Assembly: GCA_003530935.1 (NCBI GenBank)
Contig: DPEO01000028.1
Location: forward strand, 1 to 30,095
DNA: 30,095 nucleotides
Source: Desulfomicrobiaceae bacterium
GTDB taxonomy: Bacteria; Desulfobacterota; Desulfovibrionia; Desulfovibrionales; Desulfomicrobiaceae
Direction: 5' to 3'
Below the pieces are notes generated by a model. It made no database searches. It had not been told where the DNA came from and saw nothing but the letters and a program-made list of their open reading frames with translations. The position numbers and the translations under genes were made by a program. Of this stretch, positions 1 to 7,240 are shown one piece after another; the stretch's first letter is position 1, and every line of letters starts with the position of its first letter.

Positions 1-603
1 GGGATTGCCCGCCGGGCCGCCCAACAGCACCGGAGTAAGGCCAAACCGACGCAAATGGCCGCCGACCCCGGCCCAAAGGACGGCATCCGGTCGCTTGGCC
101 GCAGGGCTCGCCCCGAGAAACAGGCCGATTTTGTCCGAAGGAGGGCGGCGCGGCGCATCCCAGCGGGTGGCCGCCATGCGCTCCATGGGCACGGCGTCCA
201 GGGCGTAGAGATCGGCCCAGTGGAAGCGATTATGCCGGTTGGCGTGCACCAGGCTTGCCCGGTAGCGGTGCCAAAATCCGTGAATGCGCAGCACCCCGTC
301 GCGGCGCACAAGCCCCAGCACCCGCCGGGCAACGATGGCGCCGGCCAAGGCCGCTCCAGCCTCGGCATGACCCAGGTGGAGCACGAGGTGCGCCGGGGTG
401 GCGCGCAGTTCCGCATCGTCTGCGGGGCCCAGGAGCCGCACCCCGGAAGGCATGAGCCCCCGCGCCAAGGCGGCAAATTGCGGCTCCGCGCGCAGCCACA
501 GCGGATGACCGGGGAAAGTGCGCATCAGCCACAAAAGCAGGGGGAAGGAGAGGACCACATCCCCCAAACGCTGCATCTGCAAGACAACGAGAGGCTCAGT
601 CAT
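1..603 (-). CDS. Glycosyltransferase family 9 (heptosyltransferase-like), 3' end missing
   Basis: This minus-strand frame runs without a stop from an ATG at 603 to the window edge, giving 201 codons of a protein that continues outside. The start reads MTEPLVVLQMQRLGDVVLSF. The LGDVVLSFPLL stretch matches the N-terminal Rossmann motif of ADP-heptose:LPS heptosyltransferases (GT9), which usually have I/LGDV-L-PLL there. Near the break, LFLGASPAAKRPD resembles the start of the GT9 C-terminal donor-binding domain. GT9 enzymes are cytoplasmic and add sugars from nucleotide donors to lipopolysaccharide core or other surface glycans. The gene lies 86 bases downstream of another glycosyltransferase on the same strand, so co-transcription is likely. 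I see no strong ribosome binding site before the ATG. The family is fairly secure; the acceptor is unknown. Confidence 0.75.
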   Translation of the reverse strand, partial: MTEPLVVLQMQRLGDVVLSFPLLLWLMRTFPGHPLWLRAEPQFAALARGLMPSGVRLLGPADDAELRATPAHLVLHLGHAEAGAALAGAIVARRVLGLVRRDGVLRIHGFWHRYRASLVHANRHNRFHWADLYALDAVPMERMAATRWDAPRRPPSDKIGLFLGASPAAKRPDAVLWAGVGGHLRRFGLTPVLLGGPAGNP

Positions 604-689
604 GGGCTTGGCGTGTGCCCGGCGCCGCAGATCCGCAGGCTCCGGGCGCGCTGGAGCTCAATGTACCGGCAAAACACCGCTTGCAGCAC

Positions 690-2327
690 CTAGCCGCCAT
701 ACCACTGCCGCATGGCGGAAACCAAGGTGGCAAGCCGCACGTCGTAGGTGTGGTCCCGAAGCACCCGCTTGCGGGCAGCCTGGATAACGGCATGACGCTG
801 GGCGTCGTGGGAAAGATAGTAGCGCACCAAGTCATCAATCTCTTCTGGGTCGCTGTAGCAGACCACCTCCCGGCCCAAGGCAAAGAGATCTTCCATCTGG
901 CGACGGTAGTCGGTGAGGAGAAAGGCTCCACAGGCCGGCACGTCGAAGACTCGCTGGTTCACTGCCCCTTTCATCTGCAGGCTGGTGCAATTGAAGTTCA
1001 CCCGCACCTGCGGATACAATCCAGGGAGCTCGCTGTAGTAGCTTACCTCGGGATGATAGTGCCAGCCGCGCGCCGGAAGGAGGCGCCGCCACCCCGAGTC
1101 CCCCACGATGTGGGGATGAAAAGGCAGGAGCTCGCGCACACATGCATGGCGCCAGTCGCGGGTGGCATGCCAGGTGATGGCGGTCTCCAGGGCGAGCTGA
1201 CTCTCCGTGGAAAGCGCTTCCATTTGGGTCAGGATGTCTGGATGGTGGGCCGCCACATAGGCCCGCACCGTACGGATGGGGCTTTGGACAAAACCTTCCG
1301 CCACCTGAGAAATGCAGGATGTAAGCTCCCGAGGAAGGATCCCCTGACGAGTGCGTGTCTTGTGCACCATGGAGTTGCCCACAAAGGCCACGTCCAGGCG
1401 GGGAGCCCCCTGGGGCACAAAACGGGTGGGATCTGTTCCCAGCGGCAGGTAGCGCACATGCGCAAAGCCCATGGCGCGCAGGCCCTCCACCGTGTCCGCA
1501 TCCCAGGTAAAAAGGGCCACCCACGGAGAGATCGCACTGCGGTAAAGGCCAATGATGAGATGCGGATCGTCCACGAACCACGAAGCCAGAGGGAGCTCCA
1601 GCCGGGCCAAGAGATCCGTGAGCACCCCTTCCCGGTCCACGCCCAAGTGATTGACGGTGAGGGCGAAATGGGGCCGAAACTCCACCACGGCCTGCAAAAT
1701 AGCCTCTACGAACTCCTGCCTTCCCACCTCTTGGCTGGGGAGATCCACCACCCGCACCGCGTACCCCAGGCGGGCGCAGGCGGCCACAAGCTCGCCGTGG
1801 AGAAAATAGGCGCTCGCCACCAAAAGGATGCGTGGCCTGCCCTCCTCAAGGCGCGGGGCCCGGGCGCGCTGCCAAAAGCGTGTGTTGCGGCTTGCGGCCA
1901 ACTGCTCGGCCAAGGTGCGGTAAAAAACAGGATCGAGGCGAGCGTAGAGCGGATGCACGATGGGCACCAGGGGCAGGCCTCCCAAATCCATCTGCCAGCG
2001 CGTCAAGGCCGCAAGCACGGCCTCGAGGTCCGCATGCCGGCACCACAAGACCTCGTGCGGAAGGCGGATACCCAAGGCTTCGGCAAGCCCAGCTTCCTTA
2101 TCCACCACCGCCACCGGCAGTCCCATGCGCAAGGCAGCGGCAACGCCCGCCCCCAGTCCCGCGCCCAAGAAGACCACGGCCTCGCCCTTCTGGGGCCGCG
2201 CCGCGGCCAACAGATCTTCCTCCAAGGCAGGCCCCCGGCGGCCATTCATGCGCCAGCGCTTGCCCGCCACCTCCACCACAGCGTCCACGAGCGCGCCGTC
2301 TTTTCCGCGCACGGGCCAGACCTGCAT
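690..2327 (-). CDS. CgeB-type glycosyltransferase (545 aa)
   Basis: The protein has a two-part glycosyltransferase layout. An N-terminal region contains AVVFLGAGLGAGVAAALRMG, a glycine-rich nucleotide-binding-like stretch. The middle (about residues 160-330) looks like a DUF3880 domain, with WFVDDPHLIIG and LPLGTDPTRF. The C-terminal third has NQRVFDVPACGAFLLTDYR followed by the late helices typical of CgeB/Glyco_trans_1_2 proteins. Such proteins in motile bacteria are often linked to surface glycan or flagellin glycosylation; that link is inferred here from position only. The ATG at 2327 lies 3 bases after the motB stop, so it is probably translated from the same mRNA as the stator genes. 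A family 9 glycosyltransferase follows. There is no signal peptide, which agrees with a cytoplasmic enzyme. The substrate is unknown. Confidence 0.75.
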   Translation of the reverse strand: MQVWPVRGKDGALVDAVVEVAGKRWRMNGRRGPALEEDLLAAARPQKGEAVVFLGAGLGAGVAAALRMGLPVAVVDKEAGLAEALGIRLPHEVLWCRHADLEAVLAALTRWQMDLGGLPLVPIVHPLYARLDPVFYRTLAEQLAASRNTRFWQRARAPRLEEGRPRILLVASAYFLHGELVAACARLGYAVRVVDLPSQEVGRQEFVEAILQAVVEFRPHFALTVNHLGVDREGVLTDLLARLELPLASWFVDDPHLIIGLYRSAISPWVALFTWDADTVEGLRAMGFAHVRYLPLGTDPTRFVPQGAPRLDVAFVGNSMVHKTRTRQGILPRELTSCISQVAEGFVQSPIRTVRAYVAAHHPDILTQMEALSTESQLALETAITWHATRDWRHACVRELLPFHPHIVGDSGWRRLLPARGWHYHPEVSYYSELPGLYPQVRVNFNCTSLQMKGAVNQRVFDVPACGAFLLTDYRRQMEDLFALGREVVCYSDPEEIDDLVRYYLSHDAQRHAVIQAARKRVLRDHTYDVRLATLVSAMRQWYGG

Positions 2328-2330
2328 GGG

Positions 2331-3071
2331 CTACCAGGCCCCCTTTTCTGCAGCGCGGTGGAAATAGAATTCCACCCGCCGGTTGGTGGCGCGATTGGCC
2401 TCCGAGGTATTGGGCATTAAAGGCCGGGTATCGGCATACCCCACTGCCTTGAGGCGCGAAGGCGCGATATGGCCATGGGTGATGATGTAGTTGAGAGCCG
2501 CCGCAGCCCGGGCCGCGGACAGCTCCCAGTAGGACCCAAAGCCCCCCAGGGGCTCGGAGTCGTCGGTATGCCCGCGCACCACCACATCGAAATTGAAGTT
2601 GACGAGGATGGTGATGACCTCTTCAAGCACGCGGGAAGCTTCCGGCTTGAGCTTCGCCGATCCTGGGGCGAACAGGGCGCCGCTTCCCACCCGCACCAAG
2701 ACACCTTTGTCGTCAGGGGTCACCTGGGCCTGCTTGGCGAGCTCCTGATCCTCCTGAAACATGGCGGAGATCTGCAGCGAAAGCTGCATGATCTTGCGCG
2801 ACTCGCTGTCGAGCTTCACCTCCTCGCGCTCGTATCTCGAGGGAGAATAGGCCACATACGTATCCATAGGACGATCCGTCTGCACACCAAAGGCATCCCG
2901 AATGGAGCCCATCATATCCTTGAACTTTTGGAGGTCCATGTTGGCAAAGGAAAGGAGCAGGATGAAAAACGTCAACAGCAAGGACATGAGGTCCCCAAAG
3001 GTGGCCAGCCATTCGGGCAAGCCGTCGGGGCACACGCACTCCGGACATTTCTTGGGGGCTTCCTCGGACAT
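2331..3071 (-). CDS. motB: Flagellar motor stator protein MotB
   Basis: MotB forms the proton- or sodium-driven stator with MotA and anchors it to peptidoglycan. From the ATG at 3071 the protein has 246 residues. A short cytoplasmic N-terminus with three cysteines (C9, C12, C14; CPECVC) leads into one transmembrane helix at about 20-42, LATFGDLMSLLLTFFILLLS, with the essential ion-binding Asp at about residue 27. After a plug/linker region comes the OmpA-like peptidoglycan-binding domain (about 115-240), with VRGHTDD and RATNRRVEFYF. The start chosen overlaps the motA stop by one base (TGATG), with GGGAG upstream. A GTG one codon earlier (3074) is possible. Most MotB proteins have FADL at the ion site; here it is FGDL. 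Whether the ion is H+ or Na+ cannot be told. Confidence 0.93.
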   Translation of the reverse strand: MSEEAPKKCPECVCPDGLPEWLATFGDLMSLLLTFFILLLSFANMDLQKFKDMMGSIRDAFGVQTDRPMDTYVAYSPSRYEREEVKLDSESRKIMQLSLQISAMFQEDQELAKQAQVTPDDKGVLVRVGSGALFAPGSAKLKPEASRVLEEVITILVNFNFDVVVRGHTDDSEPLGGFGSYWELSAARAAAALNYIITHGHIAPSRLKAVGYADTRPLMPNTSEANRATNRRVEFYFHRAAEKGAW

Positions 3072-3826
3072 CACTTACTCCCTTCGCGCAAGGCCGGGGC
3101 CAGAAATGCCTCCAGTTTATCCTGAATGATTCTCGGGTTTTCCCCGCGCAGCACCGACAAGATGCCTTCTACGGCGATCTCCATGTAGAAAGCCTCGGCC
3201 GCGGAACGCTCGCCCAGCTTGGTGGCGATGGGGATGAAAAGGACGTTGGCGAGCACCGCGCCGTAGAGGGTAGTGAGCAAGGCCACGGCCATGGCCGGAC
3301 CAATGGCCGAAGGGTCATCCAATGTCTGCAGCATGGCCACCAGACCGATAAGAGTGCCGATCATCCCAAAGGCCGGGGCCATGGAGCCCATGCTCTTGAG
3401 AATGGCCTGCCCCGAGCCGTGGCGCTGGCGCATGAAATTGATCTCCGTCTCCAGTACCGAACGCACGAGACTCTCCTGGGTACCGTCCGCCACGAGGAGC
3501 ACTCCTTTCTTGAGAAAAGGATCATCCACGCTGGCCTTCTCCAGGGCCACCAGGCTTTCCCGCCGGGCAAGTTCCGCCAGTTCCACGATCTTCTTGATGA
3601 GATCTTTGGGATTCGGATCCTTGGCAAAAAAGGCCTTGAGCATGACCTTCACCATACCCAATACCGCGCCCATGGGGTACATGATGAAGGTCACGGCCAC
3701 AGTGCCACCGAAGACGATGAGCACCGACGGGATGTCTACGTAGGCCCCAATGCTCCCCCCCATGAAGATGGAGCCCAAAATCAGACCAAAAGCTGCAACA
3801 ATGCCTATAAGGGTTCCGATATCCAT
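3071..3826 (-). CDS. motA: Flagellar motor stator protein MotA
   Basis: MotA is the multi-spanning ring subunit of the stator and pushes on the rotor protein FliG. The 251-residue protein shows the expected order: helix 1 (IGIVAAFGLILGSIFMGG), helix 2 (VLIVFGGTVAVTFIMYP), a large cytoplasmic loop with charged segments (ELARRESLVALEKAS), then helices 3 and 4 (GMIGTLIGLVAMLQTL and GPAMAVALLTTLYGAVLANV). The conserved PxxGMIGTLIGLV motif and the late MAVALLTTLYG motif are both intact. The ATG at 3826 follows an AAGGTGA-type ribosome binding site. The gene lies 23 bases after the FapA-like gene and directly before motB. Length is normal for the PomA/MotA family. Confidence 0.95.
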   Translation of the reverse strand: MDIGTLIGIVAAFGLILGSIFMGGSIGAYVDIPSVLIVFGGTVAVTFIMYPMGAVLGMVKVMLKAFFAKDPNPKDLIKKIVELAELARRESLVALEKASVDDPFLKKGVLLVADGTQESLVRSVLETEINFMRQRHGSGQAILKSMGSMAPAFGMIGTLIGLVAMLQTLDDPSAIGPAMAVALLTTLYGAVLANVLFIPIATKLGERSAAEAFYMEIAVEGILSVLRGENPRIIQDKLEAFLAPALREGSK

Positions 3827-3849
3827 AGGTCACCTTATGGTGCTCTTGT

Positions 3850-4962
3850 TTACTCTTTCTTGCCGAGGGCAGGACTGCGCACGACAATCTCGTCGTCAGC
3901 CAACTCGAAGCGCACGTTGCGCAAAAAATCATTCACCTGCAGCCGGGCGGTGCCAATGGAGATGGTGATCCCAGGCCGCACCTCGCCGGGCGCCACCACC
4001 ACAGCGCGGGCAAAAAAGCGCTCGTGGAGCCGCTCGCGCATGCCTACCACCTTGTTCTGCAACGCGCGCATCTTGCGCTCCACAGTGGCCAGGCGCGGGG
4101 CGTACTCCGCGGCATAGGTGGAATTTTTTGCCATTTCCCGCTGCAACTCTTTGCTCATCGGCCCCAAGCGGGCAAGTTCCCGCTCCAAGCGCTCCACCTC
4201 GCCCATGAGTTCGGCATCGAAGCCAAGTACCAACTCCGTGGGGGTGCCCAGCCCGCCGCCCAGTTGCCCGCCCACAAACACCACCGCCTGGCAGCAGATG
4301 CGGCCGCCCACCAACCGGTCGCGCACCGCCAGCTTGCGCTGACAAAACACCTGGGCATGCATGCAGACCTTGTCCACCAGGATGGAGTCCCCGGCCCAGA
4401 GGGTCGCGTTCTCACAAAATCCCACGCGAATGTTTTTGCCGGCCCGAAGCACCCCGGCGCCGCGCACCCCGCCATCCACCTGCAGGTTGCCGCCGGCCTG
4501 CACGGTGGCCGCCTCCACTCCCTCCTGCACCCGCACGTCCCGGCCCACGAGCTCAAAACCGGAACGCACCGATCCATGGACGATGACATCCCCCACAAAA
4601 TGAACGTTGCCCGTGCACACGCCCACGTCCTGGCGCACGTTGAGCACCCGCTTCACATGGATGAGGCCGCCGTCATAAAAGACGTAGCCATTGGCCGAGG
4701 CCAAAAGCTGCAGGGGATTTTGGGGGTGTACCGCACAGTTGCGACCCATGGGGAAACGGGGTTCGGCAAACACCGCCTGCGGCGGCAAGGCGCGCGCCGC
4801 TTCTTCGGAGATGGGCACCATCTCCGCCAGCACCTGGCCCTCGATGACGTTCTGCACGTACCCCATATTCTGATGATCCACCGAGCCGTCCTCACGCTGG
4901 CGGGGCTTCAAGTTCAGATAGTCGAAATCGGGATCGAAATGGTGTTTGAGAAAATAGGGCAT
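3850..4962 (-). CDS. FapA (DUF342) family protein
   Basis: This 370-residue protein resembles the FapA/DUF342 family, a group of bactofilin-like right-handed beta-helix proteins often encoded near flagellar or polarity genes. The middle (about 100-230) is a run of short beta-helix turns rich in Gly and Val, such as VGVCTGNVHFVGDVIVHGSV and VQAGGNLQVDGGVRGAG. A predicted coiled coil follows (about 255-320; LMGEVERLERELARLGPMSK and ATVERKMRALQNKVVGMRE), then a small C-terminal beta domain (PGITISIGTARL). The function of the family is poorly defined, and roles in flagellar placement are indirect. It starts 3 bases after the STAS gene and ends 23 bases before motA, which supports a motility or cell-organisation role. 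Family call is good; function is inferred. Confidence 0.8.
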   Translation of the reverse strand: MPYFLKHHFDPDFDYLNLKPRQREDGSVDHQNMGYVQNVIEGQVLAEMVPISEEAARALPPQAVFAEPRFPMGRNCAVHPQNPLQLLASANGYVFYDGGLIHVKRVLNVRQDVGVCTGNVHFVGDVIVHGSVRSGFELVGRDVRVQEGVEAATVQAGGNLQVDGGVRGAGVLRAGKNIRVGFCENATLWAGDSILVDKVCMHAQVFCQRKLAVRDRLVGGRICCQAVVFVGGQLGGGLGTPTELVLGFDAELMGEVERLERELARLGPMSKELQREMAKNSTYAAEYAPRLATVERKMRALQNKVVGMRERLHERFFARAVVVAPGEVRPGITISIGTARLQVNDFLRNVRFELADDEIVVRSPALGKKE

Positions 4963-4965
4963 GGG

Positions 4966-5310
4966 CTAGTCCACGAGGTTGGCATCCACATCGTCCTGGT
5001 CGTCGGCTATGCAAAAAAAGTGCAGCATGTTCACAAGCGCCAAGGTCTTGCGCAGCTGCGGCCGCAGACGAAAGAGGATGAGCTTCTGCCCGGATTGGGA
5101 GCAGCGGTTGTTGAGGATGACGAAAAAGCCGATGCCAGAACTATCGAGAAAGTCCACTCCCTCCAGATCGAAAATGAGCGTCTTCCAGTTGGGGGCGGCA
5201 AACACCGTCTCCATGCGGACCTTGAGGTCCTCCACCACGTCAAAAGTGATTTCTCCGTCATAGCGCACCCACACCTCGGTGCCTTTGGTCTCTACATGCA
5301 ATTCTGGCAT
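4966..5310 (-). CDS. STAS-domain anti-sigma factor antagonist
   Basis: A 114-residue single STAS domain of the SpoIIAA/RsbV type. The segment VDFLDSSGIGFFVILNN holds the conserved DSSG, whose serine is phosphorylated by a partner kinase and dephosphorylated by a PP2C phosphatase. In partner switching the unphosphorylated form binds the kinase and frees its target. The start chosen is the ATG at 5310 (MPELHVETKG), with GGGAGGG just upstream. An ATG at 5322 is also possible, preceded by GGAG. The gene overlaps the 3' end of the upstream phosphatase/kinase gene by 19 bases, which suggests translational coupling and fixed stoichiometry. The downstream FapA and motAB genes are candidate outputs, but no sigma factor is encoded here. 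Confidence 0.88.
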   Translation of the reverse strand: MPELHVETKGTEVWVRYDGEITFDVVEDLKVRMETVFAAPNWKTLIFDLEGVDFLDSSGIGFFVILNNRCSQSGQKLILFRLRPQLRKTLALVNMLHFFCIADDQDDVDANLVD

Positions 5311-6857
5311 GCGCCCTCCCATCGTTTCTCCAGTGTCAGTACATTGGCACCCTCCATGCGACCGTAGTGTACACGGTCCATGAGAGTGTGGATCAGAAAA
5401 AGCCCACGCCCTGAAGAGGAAGTTTCTTCCGGCAGTCCCCATCGCTCCGGCGGGTCAAAGGGGCGGCCGTAGTCCACCACCTGAAAGCGCACCAAGCTCC
5501 CAGGGGCCACCGCCACCCGCAACTCGAGGACGCCACCTCCCTCGCCGTAGGCATAGCGGACCACGTTGGCGCACGCCTCCACCACGGCGAGCTCCACGGC
5601 GTCCCGCATCTCCGGCGGCATCTCCGCAGCCCATTCCACCGCCTGACGGACTACCTGACGCACCTGGGCCGGCGCCGCCTCGACGCGGAAGACCACACTG
5701 CGCCAGGTCGGGTCCGTCTCCACCCAAAGGGCGGTTACGTCATCGGTGAACACCGGCGGCATCTCGCCCGCTTCTTCCAGCCGGTGCATCAAGGCGTCCA
5801 GATACACGGTGGGCTCACAGATCGCCTCGGCGGCCAACGCCACAAACCGGTCCACCCCCAGCTGCTCGCCGGAGGCCATCTCCCACTCATACAGGCCGTC
5901 GGTGTAGAGCAAAAGGCCCGATCCCGGCGGAAATGCCCGCTCCTCAACGCGAAATTCCAAGGGGAAAAACCCCAGCATGGGAGTGGACGCCGCCAGGGGT
6001 TCCACCTGCGTGCCCACACGTAAAAGCCCCGGACAATGCCCGGCGCTGGCAAAACGCAGCCGCCCCAGTGCCGGGTCCACGTCCGCCAGAAAGATGGTCA
6101 CAAAATCCGATTCATCCCCCACGGTTTCCAAAAGCTGGGTGTTGGTGGTGGCAAGGAGATACTCGATGCTCGCTCCACGGGCCGTGCCTGCGCGCACCAC
6201 CGTACGCACCATGGCCATGATAAAGGCCGCCCGGGCCCCGTGACCGGACACGTCCGCCACCACCACCCGCACGCCGCCCGAAGGCAGAGACAAACAATCG
6301 TAATAGTCTCCACTGGCCAAACCAGAAGGCTGGTAGAGGTGCCGCACCCGAAACCCCGGCACTTCCTGCGCCAAGGACGGCACGAGCTTTTTCTGCAAAT
6401 CCGCCACAGTGCGCATCTGCGCTTCGATGCGCATGTAGGCCTGCTCCAGTTGCTGCGTCATGCGGATGTGGCGCAAGCCCACCTCCATGCGGGCGCGAAA
6501 GACCTCGCGGTAAAAGGGAAGACGCAGACAATCATTGGCCCCGGCGTGGAGCAAGGCGAACTCCCCCGCCGGTGAGAGATCCCAGAACAACACCACGATG
6601 AACGTACGGCTGTCGTTGGCCTGCCCCCGGATGTATTCCACCACCTGCCGGGCATCACAAGAGCCCAGCCGCTCGCCGATCACCACGATATCGAAGCGCT
6701 CTTCCAGGTAGGCATCCAAGGCGTCAAACCCGTCCTGGGCCTCCGAGAGGACAAAACGCGCGTCCAAGGCGTGGCGCACCAAACGGCGCAGCACCGGATC
6801 CTGGTCCACCACCATGACCCGCACGGGTTCGTGCAACCCGGCCGACGCCTGTGCCAT
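5292..6857 (-). CDS. Receiver-like / SpoIIE PP2C phosphatase / HATPase fusion
   Basis: A 521-residue regulator with three parts. Residues 11-125 fold like a response-regulator receiver, with acidic pocket D18 and D20 (VVDQD). The usual phospho-accepting Asp is Gly61 (DIVVIGERL), and the conserved Lys before Pro-Phe is Leu113 (LRLPF). Residues about 135-160 form a helical linker. Residues 160-380 are a SpoIIE/PP2C phosphatase with metal ligands in SGDYYD (D184), VADVSGHG (D202), the YTDG motif (319-322) and TDDVT (372). Residues 390-511 are an RsbW-type HATPase with the N box EACANVVRYAYG (N431), DYGRPFDP and GRGLFLI. It therefore carries both phosphatase and kinase/anti-sigma modules for the adjacent STAS protein. 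It begins 5 bases after queD. Domain calls are secure; the input signal is unknown. Confidence 0.9.
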   Translation of the reverse strand: MAQASAGLHEPVRVMVVDQDPVLRRLVRHALDARFVLSEAQDGFDALDAYLEERFDIVVIGERLGSCDARQVVEYIRGQANDSRTFIVVLFWDLSPAGEFALLHAGANDCLRLPFYREVFRARMEVGLRHIRMTQQLEQAYMRIEAQMRTVADLQKKLVPSLAQEVPGFRVRHLYQPSGLASGDYYDCLSLPSGGVRVVVADVSGHGARAAFIMAMVRTVVRAGTARGASIEYLLATTNTQLLETVGDESDFVTIFLADVDPALGRLRFASAGHCPGLLRVGTQVEPLAASTPMLGFFPLEFRVEERAFPPGSGLLLYTDGLYEWEMASGEQLGVDRFVALAAEAICEPTVYLDALMHRLEEAGEMPPVFTDDVTALWVETDPTWRSVVFRVEAAPAQVRQVVRQAVEWAAEMPPEMRDAVELAVVEACANVVRYAYGEGGGVLELRVAVAPGSLVRFQVVDYGRPFDPPERWGLPEETSSSGRGLFLIHTLMDRVHYGRMEGANVLTLEKRWEGACQNCM

Positions 6858-6862
6858 GACGT

Positions 6863-7240
6863 TTACTCCCGGTACTCGGCCTCAGAGCCGGTGTTTTCCG
6901 CCACACTCACCCGCACCAGGCGCACCCCGGAGTCTTTCAGGCGCACGGCGAGGCGGCGAAAGATATACTCCGCCAGACGCTCGGAGGAAGGACTCACGCC
7001 GGCAAACTCCGGCAGCGCGTTGACATGGGTATGATCCAACTGCCCTGTCACCGCGGCCAGATGCCCTTTGAGCTCCTTGAAGTCCATGAGCATACCTGTC
7101 TTGGAATCCAGCACACAGCCCTCCACCTCCACCTCCACGGCAAAGTTGTGACCATGCAGGGCCTCACACGGCCCGCCGTAATGCAGAATCTGGTGCGCCG
7201 CGGCAAACCCACCGCGCACCCGCAGCCGCCATACCCCCAT
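6863..7240 (-). CDS. queD: 6-carboxy-5,6,7,8-tetrahydropterin synthase
   Basis: QueD converts dihydroneopterin triphosphate to 6-carboxytetrahydropterin, the second step of queuosine/7-deazaguanine synthesis. The 125-residue protein has the zinc histidines H16, H29 and H31 and the catalytic cysteine C25 in CEALHGH, the CxxxHGH motif that marks QueD rather than eukaryotic PTPS. It also has LDHTHVN (about 68-74), the SPSSE segment and the substrate-anchoring Glu in VAENTGSEAEY. The ATG at 7240 overlaps the dnaE stop by one base (TGATG). The frame is open for 25 more codons upstream, but those lie inside dnaE and do not match the family. No other queuosine genes are in the window, so the pathway must be completed elsewhere. 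Confidence 0.9.
   Translation of the reverse strand: MGVWRLRVRGGFAAAHQILHYGGPCEALHGHNFAVEVEVEGCVLDSKTGMLMDFKELKGHLAAVTGQLDHTHVNALPEFAGVSPSSERLAEYIFRRLAVRLKDSGVRLVRVSVAENTGSEAEYRE

Noticed and set aside
615..2420. A 601-codon open frame on the plus strand opposite the CgeB-type gene
   Set aside because: Its product is rich in Arg, His, Pro and Gly with no family motif. It mirrors a well-supported gene, as happens in GC-rich DNA.
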